From Pegoplata infirma (taxonomy: Eukaryota; Arthropoda; Insecta; Diptera; Anthomyiidae): a stretch of DNA of 64,000 nt. The stretch covers positions 206,794,581-206,858,580 of the forward strand of contig OY992537.1 in assembly GCA_963921195.1 (NCBI GenBank), in the 5' to 3' direction. The notes beneath the pieces are model-generated. The model saw only the letters and a program-made list of their open reading frames with translations. It ran no database searches and was not told where the DNA came from. Made by a program: the position numbers and the translations under genes. Within the stretch, counting starts at the first letter, position 1, and every line of letters begins with the position of its first letter. This document shows positions 22,764 to 32,646 of this stretch, piece by piece.

Positions 22764-24585
22764 TCTGAGACATTTTTCTTATAGAAAAAGTCTCAGATTC
22801 TGAGACATTTTTCTTATAGAAAAAGTCTCAGATTCTGAGACATTTTTCTTATAGAAAAAGTCTCAGATTCTGAGATATTTTTCTTATAGAAAAAGTCTCA
22901 GATTCTGAGACATTTTTCTTATAGAAAAAGTCTCAGATTCTGAGACATTTTTCTTATAGAAAAAGTCTCAGATTCTGAGACATTTTTCTTATAGAAAAAG
23001 TCTCAGATTCTGAGACATTTTTCTTATAGAAAAAGTCTCAGATTCTGAGACATTTTTCTTATAGAAAAAGTCTCAGATTCTGAGACATTTTTCTTATAGA
23101 AAAAGTCTCAGATTTTGAGACATTTTTCTTATAGAAAAAGTCTCAGATTCTGAGACATTTTTCTTATAGAAAAAGTCTCAGATTCTGAGACATTTTTCTT
23201 ATAGAAAAAGTCTCAGATTCTGAGACATTTTTCTTATAGAAAAAGTCTCAGATTCTGAGACATTTTTCTTATAGAAAAAGTCTCAGATTCTGAGACATTT
23301 TTCTTATAGAAAAAGTCTCAGATTCTGAGACATTTTTCTTATAGAAAAAGTCTCAGATTCTGAGACATTTTTCTTATAGAAAAAGTCTCAGATTCTGAGA
23401 CATTTTTCTTATAGAAAAAGTCTCAGATTCTGAGACATTTTTCTTATAGAAAAAGTCTCAGATTCTGAGACATTTTTCTTATAGAAAAAGTCTCAGATTC
23501 TGAGACATTTTTCTTATAGAAAAAGTCTCAGATTCTGAGACATTTTTCTTATAGAAAAAGTCTCAGATTCTGAGACATTTTTCTTATAGAAAAAGTCTCA
23601 GATTCTGAGACATTTTTCTTATAGAAAAAGTCTCAGATTCTGAGACATTTTTCTTATAGAAAAAGTCTCAGATTCTGAGACATTTTTCTTATAGAAAAAG
23701 TCTCAGATTCTGAGACATTTTTCTTATAGAAAAAGTCTCAGATTCTGAGACATTTTTCTTATAGAAAAAGTCTCAGATTCTGAGACATTTTTCTTATAGA
23801 AAAAGTCTCAGATTCTGAGACATTTTTCTTATAGAAAAAGTCTCAGATTCTGAGACATTTTTCTTATAGAAAAAGTCTCAGATTCTGAGACATTTTTCTT
23901 ATAGAAAAAGTCTCAGATTCTGAGACATTTTTCTTATAGAAAATGTCTCAGATTCTAAAACGTTTTTCTTATAGAAAAAGTCTCAGATTCTGAGACATTT
24001 TTCTTATAGAAAAAGTCTCTGATTCTGAGACATTTTTCTTATAGAAAAAGTCTCTGATTCTGAGACATTTTTCTTATAGAAAAAGTCTCTGATTCTGAGA
24101 CATTTTTCTTTTAGAAAAAGTCTCAGATTCTGAGACATTTTTTTTTATAGAAAAGTCTCAGATTCTGAGACATTTTTCTTATAGAAAAGGTCTCAGATTC
24201 TGAGACATTTTTCTTATAGAAAAAGTCTCTGATACATTTTTCTTATAGAAAAAGTCTCTGAGACATTTTTCTTATAGAAAAAGTCTCTGAGACATTTTTC
24301 TTATAGAAAAAGTCTCTGAGACATTTTTCTTATAGAAAAAGTCTCAGATTCTGAAACATTTTTCTTATTGAAAAAGTATCTGATTCTGAGACATTTTTCT
24401 TATAGAAAAAGTCTCAGATTCTGAGACATTTTTCTTATAGAAAAAGTCTTAGATTCTGCGACATTTTTCTTATAGAAAAAGTCTTAGATTCTGAGACATT
24501 TTTCTTATAGAAAAAGTCTCAGATTCTGAGACATTTTTCTTATAGAAAAAGTCTCAGATTCTGAGACATTTTTCTTATAGAAAAA
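22764..24585 (+). repeat. 35-bp minisatellite, block 3b (orientation of block 1)
   Basis: Starting in the palindrome GTCTCAGAATCTGAGAC at 22755-22771 the array turns round and continues as 35-bp CTTATAGAAAAAG units for about 1.8 kb. Most are identical to the block 1 consensus. Near the right end, units are shortened (about 24230-24330, where the ATTCTGAGAC half is lost) or carry GTCTCTGATT. The array stops abruptly at AGAAAAAGCAGAGGG. Confidence 0.97.
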
Positions 24586-25380
24586 GCAGAGGGCTCTGCC
24601 AACCACCCAGCACTACCAAAAAAACGCCCTTGTCAAATTTTTTAAATTTTTATATTTTTTTATTACATACTGAAGAATATAAACGATTTGGCACAGCCGA
24701 ATTGTTGTAAATTAAATTTTTTTTGAAATTACAAATGTAATTTTTGAATTTGAAATGGAATCTTCGAATCTTCACAATTGCTCTATTTCGAATTACATCT
24801 GTAAACGGTGTACTAAATTTAAATTTTCTTATGCTATTATAAAATCGATTCCCTTTTATATTTCACACCCTGCATATTGACTTTAATATACAATCAGTCC
24901 TTAAAAAAAGGACAGTTTAAAGACAACTTCTGTATAATTTATGTATTTTAAACAAAAAAAAATACAAAAAACACAACTCTCTATACAACTATTTAGATAA
25001 GAAAATATCTCATCATAAATTCTATCTTTCCAGAGGGGTTTGTTAATATCATTAAACACACACACATACTGCATAGTGTAGAGTCTACACTGTAGACCTA
25101 CATAAACAAATTTAATAAAAATAAAGGTATATTTAAATGTCGTATATGTGTGTGTGTGTATGTATAACCACAAATTTAGTAGTGTTGTGTAAGTGTATAT
25201 CCCTAGATGAGGATACAAGATATCGTATTACCAATAAAATAACAATTAGTAAAAGTAACAAAATTGAACAAAACGCACACATAGACAGACATCCAGTCAT
25301 TAAACTATCAAAACAATAACAAAAGTGTTTTAGTGGTGGGGCATAATAATAATGTTTATGTTTTTATTATGTGGTAAAAT
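24586..25380. other. AT-rich, apparently single-copy DNA
   Basis: It contains CACACACACATAC at about 25060 and GTGTGTGTGTATG at about 25147, both short microsatellites. No frame has a recognisable product; the longest is 105 codons on the minus strand and is low complexity. Confidence 0.4.
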
Positions 25381-25578
25381 TGAAAAGTCTCAGAGTCTGA
25401 GAATTTTTCTATAAGAAAACTGTGTCTGAATTTGAGACTTTTAATAAAAATGCCTGCGAATTATGTACTCTTGCCTGATTTTTGATTTTTTGTACATTTG
25501 TTAAACAAAAGGAACATTTTTGTAAAAAGTTTAGACTTGGTAAAAAAGTAGTTGTGGTAAAAAAAAATTGAAAAAAAT
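25381..25578. repeat. 35-bp minisatellite scrap followed by a dispersed repeat
   Basis: 25385-25445 keeps about one and a half diverged 35-bp units (AGTCTCAGAGTCTGAGAA, TTTTTCTATAAG). 25446-25578 is the inverted counterpart of 11090-11180. Confidence 0.6.
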
Positions 25579-25960
25579 CCCAGCAAAACTTTGGTAACGG
25601 GTGGTGATTATGTAACACATTATCAGGTAATGTATATCCCTTATTTGTGGCATTATTTTAGGATGTCTTACCAAATATTTGTTCAACAACATCTTATTTC
25701 AAGGTGAAAAATAAAAGAGATGTGCTCACGACAGGAATTTTTGAATCACGAACATTCACGTGAGTAAATTTAATACATCGTTACTTGTTCACTACTCGTA
25801 ACGCCTTATATATTACGTTCTCGTATGCCATATTTTATACATTACTCCTGGCATTACTTTGAGTCTCATCCCATGTTAAAATCATCAATGCTTTAATGTA
25901 TGAAATAAGCAATCCTATACCTTATTTTATACCTTATTTGGTAATCAAAGTTTTGCTGGG
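25579..25960. mobile_element. 382-bp MITE with CCCAGCAAAACTTTG termini
   Basis: CCCAGCAAAACTTTGGTAAC at 25579 is matched by the reverse complement at the right end (GGTAATCAAAGTTTTGCTGGG). The dinucleotide AT flanks both ends (25577-25578 and 25961-25962). The interior has repeated TTATTT, CATTA and GGTAAT motifs on both strands. A matching single end, CCCAGCAAAATTTT, occurs at 30251. Confidence 0.8.
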
Positions 25961-25964
25961 ATAT

Positions 25965-26248
25965 TTTTCTTTTTACGAAAATCAAAATTGTGATAAAAAA
26001 TTTGGATGAAAACAAAATTTTTGGTGAAAAAAAAAACTTTTTGATGCGAAAACTATTTTTGATAAAAAAAACAAAAAAAAAAAAACGAAAAACATATTGA
26101 CAAAAATTATTAAAAAAAAAACAATTTGATGTAACAAAAAATTTGGTTAAAAAAAATTTGATGAAAAAAAACAATTGGATAAAAAAAAAAAAATTATGAA
26201 AATAAAAATTTCACGAAAAAAAATTTGATGAAAAAAAAACAATAAAAA
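25965..26248. repeat. (GATGAAAAAAA)n degenerate simple repeat
   Basis: About 280 bp of A-runs with GATG, GGTG and GATA interruptions. It abuts the ACAAGTAAGAGTG start of the next DINE element. Confidence 0.75.
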
Positions 26249-26903
26249 AACAAGTAAGAGTGTTAAATTCGGCTGTGACGAATCTTCCCTCCAACATGCA
26301 AAAAAATAAAAAAAAATTGCAGGGGCATTTTCTTTTTTTTTTTTGTGGGCGGGGGGGGTAGTGGTAATTAGGGGGGGGGCAAATTGCCTTTCGAATATGT
26401 GTTTAAAAATTCATTCTTTTGCACTAAAGAAATACAAGTTTATCATTATTAAAAAAAAATATTCCACGCCCATAAAAGGGGGCGAACCGAAAAAACGGCA
26501 TTTTTCTAATTCTCTGGGTCCAAATGCAGGACTTTTAACTCTATGTAGCATAAAAATGTGTCATTTGTTGAACAAAAACACAAAAAATCATGTAAAAAAG
26601 TGGTAATTTTCAGAGGTTGGTTTAGTTCTTCAAGGTGGAACTTTTTTCCTCCTGGTCCGATTTTGCTCATTTACGAACTTAACCTGCCTAGGAACATAAG
26701 ACATATTCGTGCCAAATGTCGGAAGCCTAGCTCTTTTATTTTGGACTGCATCGTGTTAACTGCAGACGGACAGACGGACGGACATCGCTATAATGTCGTG
26801 GAATCGATCACTGATCAATAATATATATACGGGTCGGGGTCCCCGACCGATATTTCGATGCGTTATACACGAAATGACAAAGTGAGTATACCCCAATACT
26901 GTG
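26249..26903 (+). mobile_element. DINE-1/mini-me-like element with poly-G tract
   Basis: It starts ACAAGTAAGAGTGTTAAATT with the GGCTGTGACGAAT palindromic remnant. Two poly-G tracts lie at about 26345-26380, and CACGCCC, CTGGTCCGATTTTG and a GACGGACAGACGGACGGAC tract at about 26763 follow. It ends GGTCCCCGACCGATATTTC and AGTGAGTATACCCC. Text of the LINE reading frame begins directly after its end. Confidence 0.8.
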
Positions 26904-26904
26904 C

Positions 26905-27828
26905 CACCCTTAATTTCTACGTGGATAGTCAAGCTGCCCTAAAGACACTCTTGAGCTACCAAATTAAATCGAAAACGGTTTTATACTGTATACAGACTTG
27001 CGTGATTTTAAAATCACTATGTGATTTTCCTTTGAAGAAAATCACATAGTGATTTACAAAATCACCTCAAATTGTACTAGCATAAAGAAAAATCACAAAA
27101 TCATCTCAATTTACCATGGTAAGTTCTTGTAGTGTGAACGTGGCCTTAAAATGTTACGAGAATTTAAAACAACTTTGCCTAAAAAATGAAGTTACCTTAT
27201 TATGAGTACCAGGGCACGAAGGAATAGAAGGAAACGAGAAAGCAGATGAACTCGCGAAACTTGGAGCAGAAGGCATAGGTACCACCATAATGCTTTCACC
27301 GCCACTCCAGCATTTCAAACTAAAACGAAATACCCTTACTGTCGCCAAAGCAAATCGAAGATGGAAGGAACTTGGGACAAGTCGTATAAGCAGAGTTTTA
27401 TTGCCACGCTATGATTTAGGAAGAACTAAATTCTTACTTACACTTACGAGAATAGAATGTCGTATGTTGACAGGTTTAATAACGGGACACTGTCTTGTCG
27501 GAAAACATGCCAAGAACATGAATCTTATTACGGACGCAAGCTGTAAAAGGTGCGAGACACCAGACGTCGAAGAGACCATTGAACACATCGTGTGTCACTG
27601 CCCGGCTTTGGCACGAACTCGACTATCAATTATAGGAAGTTCACAGTTCGAGACTTTGGAGGAAATTACGAGGATAGACCTGAAGAGCTTGAAACAATTC
27701 GCAATGAAGGTCAATGTATTTAGTTTACATCGATAAGCGGAAAAAGTTTTGTGGTATTGCTATGGACCAATTGGTCTATGCGGAGTGCCCATCTGGCACC
27801 GCCACCCTACCCTAACCTAACCTAACGT
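26905..27828 (+). pseudogene. 3' end of a LINE (Jockey/I/R1-like): RNase H and C-terminal zinc knuckle, decayed
   Basis: A 5'-truncated non-LTR retrotransposon. At 26911-26990 the frame reads FYVDSQAALKTLLSYQIKSK, like the DSQAA motif of an RNase H domain. At about 27190-27275, after an insertion, the frame reads VPGHEGIEGNEKADELAKL, the last RNase H motif, with a TGA where a Trp codon is expected just before VPGH. From 27290 a 148-codon frame continues to TAA at 27736. It includes LITGHCLVGKHAKN and CKRCETPDVEETIEHIVCHC, the Cys-rich C-terminal motif of these elements. The 3' untranslated part ends in CCCTAACCTAACCTAAC (27808-27828). The reverse transcriptase is missing, and the stop and insertion make it inactive. 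The clade is not certain. Confidence 0.85.
26995..27145. mobile_element. Small MITE-like hairpin inserted in the LINE fragment
   Basis: It interrupts the RNase H frame between the VDSQAALKTLL and VPGHEG motifs. Perfect 19-bp arms AAATCACTATGTGATTTTC (27011-27029) and their complement (27037-27055) enclose a 7-base loop. AAATCACNNAATCAYCTCAA motifs follow. TAGTGTGAACGTGGCC near the right end resembles a MITE terminus, but no clean target duplication is seen, so the borders are approximate. Confidence 0.55.
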
Positions 27829-28588
27829 CTCAGAATCTAAGATTTTTTCTATATGAAAATGTTTCAGAGCCAAAAACTTTTTTCTATACGAAATATTCTT
27901 TAGAATCTGAGACTTTTTCTATACGAAAAATGTCTCAGAATCTGAAACTTTTTCTATATGAAAAATTTCTCAGAATCTGAGACTTTTTCTATACGAAAAA
28001 TGTCTCAGAATCTGACACTTTTTCCATACGAAAAATGTCTCCGAATCTGAAAATTTTTCTATACAAAAAATGTCTCAGAATCTGAGACTTTTTCCATATG
28101 AAAACTGTCTCTGAATCTGAGAATTTTTCTATACAAAAAATGTCTCAGAATCTGAGACTTTTTCCATACGAAAAATGTTTCCGAATCTGAGAATTTTCCT
28201 TTACAATAAATGTCTCAGAATCTAAGATTTTTTCTATATGAAAATGTTTCAGAATCTAAAACTTTTTTCTATACGAAACAGTTTTAGAGTCTGAGTCTTT
28301 TTCTATACGAAAAATTTTTCAAAATCTGAGACTTCTCCTATACGAAAAATCTCTCAGAATCTGAGACTTTTTCTATACGAAAAATGTCTCAGACTCTTTC
28401 CATACGAAAAATGTCTCCGTTATCTGAAACATTTTCTTTACGGAAAATCAGAGACTTTCCTATACGTAAAATGTCTCAGAATCAGAGACTTTTCGATAAA
28501 AAAATGTCTCAGAATCTGAGACTGTCTCTGAATCTGAAACTTTTACTATACGCAAAATGTTTCAGAATCTAAGACTTTTTCTAAAGAA
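27829..28588 (-). repeat. 35-bp minisatellite, block 4 (diverged, inverted orientation)
   Basis: About 21 units of the form GTCTCAGAATCTGAGACTT, then TTTCTATACGAAAAAT, in the orientation of block 3a. CTATACG replaces CTATAAG. Substitutions are frequent and a few units are shortened. It starts immediately after the CCTAACCTAAC tail of the LINE and ends at the CACTGTGCTAC element. Confidence 0.92.
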
Positions 28589-29134
28589 TAACACTGTGCT
28601 ACACCAAAAATATGCAGGGGTTCTCATATAAAAATTCGGGTTGGTTGGAGTCCATAGAGTACTGATATACTCATAGTTTTTCTGGATCACTTCGTTAAGT
28701 ACGTTTTATATTGGCAAATGTATTGGAAAACGGAAATTCTTAAATTACAATTTTAAAAAATTATTACTTTGTTAGTTTGCAACCGATTTTCGATTTTATG
28801 GATTTGTTTTAAAGGTATAGGTCTTACCTTTCAAACAAAACAAAAATATTAAAAATCGATCAAGAATTGGCTGAGCTACGATCGCTTAAGTAAAAAAAAA
28901 ACGTATTTTTTTAAAAATTTGTCATATTCTTTACACTCTAAGTTGAAAGTGCATCATTAAACAATTTTTTTGAATTTTTTGTAAAAAAGTATAGTAAAGT
29001 AGCTTTCCAAAACACCAAAAAACATAACAATCGGTTTAAAAATGAATGAGTTATGCTAAGTTTTGTGATAGGACATTTTTAAATTTTCTCAGAAACGCTT
29101 GTAATTCAAGCATTATTCATAAATCTTGTTACTA

Positions 29135-30082
29135 CACAGAAAATAATATCGTGATTTTTTTTTAAATTAAAAATGGATTTGAAATTAAATTCAACTTCAA
29201 TTAAACATTTTAATTGATTCAATTAATGTTTTAATTGAATTCTTAACTTAACTGAAAATAAAAATAAAATAAACAAACGAAACCGGTTTTGTATGCATTA
29301 GTGTTAGTAGCCAATGAAAAAATAAAATGCAAAAAACAACAAAAAAAACTTTTGAACTATTGTTTTGTATATTTTGGTGGTAGCAGCCAATGAATACATA
29401 AAAGCAACAAAAAAAATTTAGTTTTATTGTTTTCTTTAAGGCGAGCGGTCGTTGCGGATAAAGTGTTTTGCTAATAAAATTTGTACAGTTGAAACAAAAA
29501 AAAATAATATAGAGGAATTTGCCTTGTGTTTTGCACATTGAAATATAATACAATTTTTTTTGATTCAACTTTAAGGCGACAAAAATGCATGCAATAACAA
29601 GATTTAAAAATAAAAATGTAATTTTAAATAGTTATTGATATTTTAAAATACTACTATAATGTTTCTATGCAAAACTATACCAAGTGTTTATATTTAATAA
29701 AGATAATAAATTTTTAATAATATAAAACAAAAACATTCTATGTTTATTTATTTTAGGGAAGTTCAACTTTAAAAATTAAATTGAGTTTTGGTCTTTTTTC
29801 AATTAAAAATTTTATGTGAATCAATAAATCTATATTATTGATTTTCAATTTTATATTAATTTTTTTTTTAAGTTTATTTAATTACAATTTTAATTGGTTT
29901 TCCATTTTATTTTCAATTAAAACTTTAATTGATTCAATTAACAATTTAATTAAGTTTTGAAACTATTTTCAAACAAAATGAGTAATTAATATGCGCATTT
30001 TCGTGATACGTCCGAAATCAATTAATTTTTTAATTGAATCAACGAATTTCGTAATTGAAATCCATTTTTATTTTTTTCTGTG
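29135..30082. mobile_element. 948-bp MITE with CACAGAAAA ends, TA duplication and empty site in the window
   Basis: It starts CACAGAAAATAATATCG and ends TTTTTTTCTGTG; inside each end is AAAAATGGATTT in inverted orientation. TA is repeated at 29133-29134 and 30083-30084. The uninterrupted sequence is preserved in the opposite arm at about 33130-33150 (reverse complement GTTACTAGTAGTAA), proving that the insert added itself plus one TA. The interior repeats TTAATTGATTCAATTAA-like palindromes. A 106-codon minus-strand frame shows no transposase motif. It fits a Tc1/mariner-type non-autonomous element. Confidence 0.9.
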
Positions 30083-30250
30083 TAGTAGTAATTTTATGCG
30101 CATATGCATATAAACTAGAGATGGGAACGTAATTAGATTTGTGCGTGATTCACACATGATCAGAAGTGAGCGTGATTGAAAATTAATTTTACTCACGTGG
30201 TTGTTAGTGAGTGTCAGTGTGAGTGGAATAAAAAAATGGGCGTGTCAGTT

Positions 30251-30845
30251 CCCAGCAAAATTTTCGGTTGCAAAGAACCGATTGTGGAACAACTTATACT
30301 TCCCTAGAACCTGTTCTAATTCTTGTGCAACACCGATTCTTTTAACAAAAGGATTGTCCCAAAAGCAACAGGTGTTTGTAAGCTAAATTAGAACATATTT
30401 TTGTTCTTCGGAATCGGTTCTAGAAGTAAAATTTGGAACAGAAATAAGAATTAAAGAAATATATTGAATTGCATTAATTTATTTAACAAAGATAAAGACA
30501 ATCATATATAAATGAAATATTTAACACACATTTATCCTTTTTCGCCTGCTAAGTTGCATTTTGGGCCTTCCAATAATGACATACCAGAACATGGATTTTC
30601 TGCAAACAAAAAAAAAAAAACATAATATTATTAGTATTTGACCCGACCCAGACAACGAAAATGTAATTTACTTACCGTTGTTTCAACAATTTTCATGATT
30701 ATATCCTGCTATTTCAATAGAATTTCGTGTTTTTTCCTTGGTTAACAAAAATAAATTGATATTTATTTTTTAATTTTTTTGACACATAATTTTTTTTTAA
30801 TTCCTGAGAACCAAAATGTTATGAAACTTTGATTGCAGAGAACAA
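30251..30845. repeat. Segment unique to the left half of the 5.1-kb element
   Basis: It starts at a CCCAGCAAAATTTT end like that of the 25579 MITE, exactly where left and right arms stop matching. It contains AAGAACCGATT and an inverted AATCGGTTCT about 150 bp apart. No matching right end was found, so I cannot call it a complete insertion. Confidence 0.45.
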
Positions 30846-31084
30846 GCTTCCATTTGATGGAAATTTTACCTGTTTGTAATATATATGTGAGGCATTCCAC
30901 ACCAAATGTTCAGTGAGAAAAAAATTGTGTACCAAAATTTTTCAATGGGTCCCGGGTAAAAAAGTTTTTTATATAACTATGGTGAGATTTGCTTGCAAAT
31001 GCATGTTTTTTGTCGAAAGCCTAAAAACGATATCGATCAATTATCTTTCCGAATCAAGAGATTTGCATTAAATGGCATCGACTT

Positions 31085-31205
31085 GTTTTCGCATATTTTG
31101 CATATTTTGGTGAAAATACATATTTTTGCATATTTTGATTTTAAATGCATATATTGTGCATATTTCGAACTTTTAAGTGCATATTATTGCATATTTTGGC
31201 ATAAA
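31085..31205. repeat. GCATATTTTG short repeats
   Basis: Roughly eight copies of TGCATATTTTG or TGCATATT at irregular 10-25 bp spacing on the plus strand. Function unknown; could be a decayed tandem repeat or clustered binding sites of an element terminus. Confidence 0.6.
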
Positions 31206-31670
31206 TTAGCAAAAACACAAATTGAAATGATTTTTTTCAAAAACTATTTTAAATTTTTAAAATTTATTTTGAAAATCAGAAAAATTACTTTTTTTTCTTC
31301 TTAATTTTTTTTATAGATTTTCTTAATTTTTAAAAAAATCTTGCTAGACAAACATCTAATCTTTAAAAAAAAAAATTACAAAAAAAAACAAAAGTGGCCG
31401 GATTTTTTATAAATTGACTTTTTTAAAAAATGGAAAATTTCAGAACGGGTTCTGAAAATTTTCCAAAAAAATTTTAATCGATAGCCGATACAAAACTATA
31501 CAAGAATGTAAATTTTTGAGATTTTGGTGCATTTCGTTTTTATTTGATATATATTTAAACAAGGCAACTTGACACAAACTTGACCATTTTTCCAATATTT
31601 GACCACGCCTCCTAAGCCCAGTTTTTGAAAAATTGAACAACCAAAAACGTAATTTTCTTAGCTCCATATA

Positions 31671-32646
31671 TGACGCATTCCACACGAAATGTTCAGCAAA
31701 AAAAAAAAAAGTTGTGTCGTGTCAATATGAAATCATTTTCAAAGTATTCGCCCTTAGGGTACTATTAAATAACAAAAATAAAATTTAAGTTTTTTCAAAA
31801 AGTGGGCCTTGTAGGCGTGGTCAAAAATTGAAAATATCTAACTTTTTTGCCTGAGCATCTTTACTTCAATATTTATGCAAATTAAATGAAACACAGTAAA
31901 GTCTTAAAGACAAAAGCTGTTTATAGATTTTTGAATGGGCTATCAATTAAATGGGCTATCAATAAAAGCTAAGAAAATGAAAATTGGAACATTTTCAGAA
32001 GAAGTTTTGAATTTTTTAAATTTAAACTTTATTTATCAAAAAACATGCCGCAATTTTATTTGTTTTTTATTTTTTTAAAAAAAGTTAAAGGAATTTTCTA
32101 TCTGATCTGAAATTTTTAGAGATGTGTTTTGCCTTGTTTTCGAAAAATCAAAATTCAAAAATTGCAACACGCTTATTTTATACAATAATGGTATTTAAAA
32201 CGTGTGCGTATGAGTAATATCAATACTTAAAAAATATTTTAAGAGGGGATGGTAGTGTGAGTTTTTAATAACGATTACGCACGCTTATGAAAGAAAAAAT
32301 TTAGTCACGCACGATATTTTTTTTTGCTCACGCTCATTCACGCACACGTGGGTAGAAAAAAAAAATAAGTTACGGTCACGATGTTCACGTGAGCGTGAGT
32401 AAAATAAAATATCGTGCTTGAATATTTTTTTCTTTCATTAGCGTGCGTGATCGTGAATAAATACTCAGGCAAAAAAGTTTGATATTTTTAATATTTGACC
32501 ACGCCTACAAGGCCCACTTTTTGAAAAAAACTTAAATTTTATTTTTGTTATTTATTAGTACCCTAAGAGCGAATACTTTGCAAATGATATCCCATTGAAA
32601 CCACTATGATTTTTCTGTAGTGGAACAGTTGGTGTGGAATGCCTCA
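31671..32646. mobile_element. Second foldback element nested in the first
   Basis: It starts TGACGCATTCCACACGAAAT at 31671 and ends GTGTGGAATGCCTCA at 32646. Arms of about 170 bp are inverted (TTCGCCCTTAGGGTAC near 31748 and GTACCCTAAGAGCGAA near 32560; AGTGGGCCTTGTAGGCGTGG near 31800 and its complement near 32505). Flanking text (CTTAGCTCCATATA and CATGGCTATCC) is continuous in the intact relative at 44.9-45.95 kb, which shows the insertion. Confidence 0.75.
32260..32465. repeat. Inner hairpin rich in CACGC/GCGTG motifs
   Basis: About 32278-32345 pairs with 32383-32455: GCACGCTTATGAAAGAAAAA with its near complement TTTTTCTTTCATTAGCGTGC, and CACGCACGATATTTT with AAAATATCGTGCTTG. CACGTGAGCGTGAG in the right arm also resembles the inner end of the 5.1-kb element (30160-30235). 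It sits in the centre of the nested foldback. Confidence 0.65.

Noticed and set aside
24901..25218. 105-codon minus-strand frame
   Set aside because: No recognisable domain; driven by CACACA/GTGTGT and AT-rich composition.
27808..27828. CCCTAACCTAACCTAAC as an interstitial telomere repeat
   Set aside because: It is the 3' tail directly after a LINE stop codon and short untranslated region, with only a few units; flies also lack simple telomerase-type telomeres.
28592..28598. CACTGTG end as a RAG/Transib-type heptamer
   Set aside because: The seven bases resemble a recombination-signal heptamer, but no nonamer-spacer structure or 5-bp duplication is seen and a seven-base match alone is weak.
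29248..29568. 106-codon minus-strand frame in the CACAGAAAA MITE
   Set aside because: It lies wholly inside a non-autonomous element, is Phe/Cys-rich low-complexity text and has no recognisable motif.
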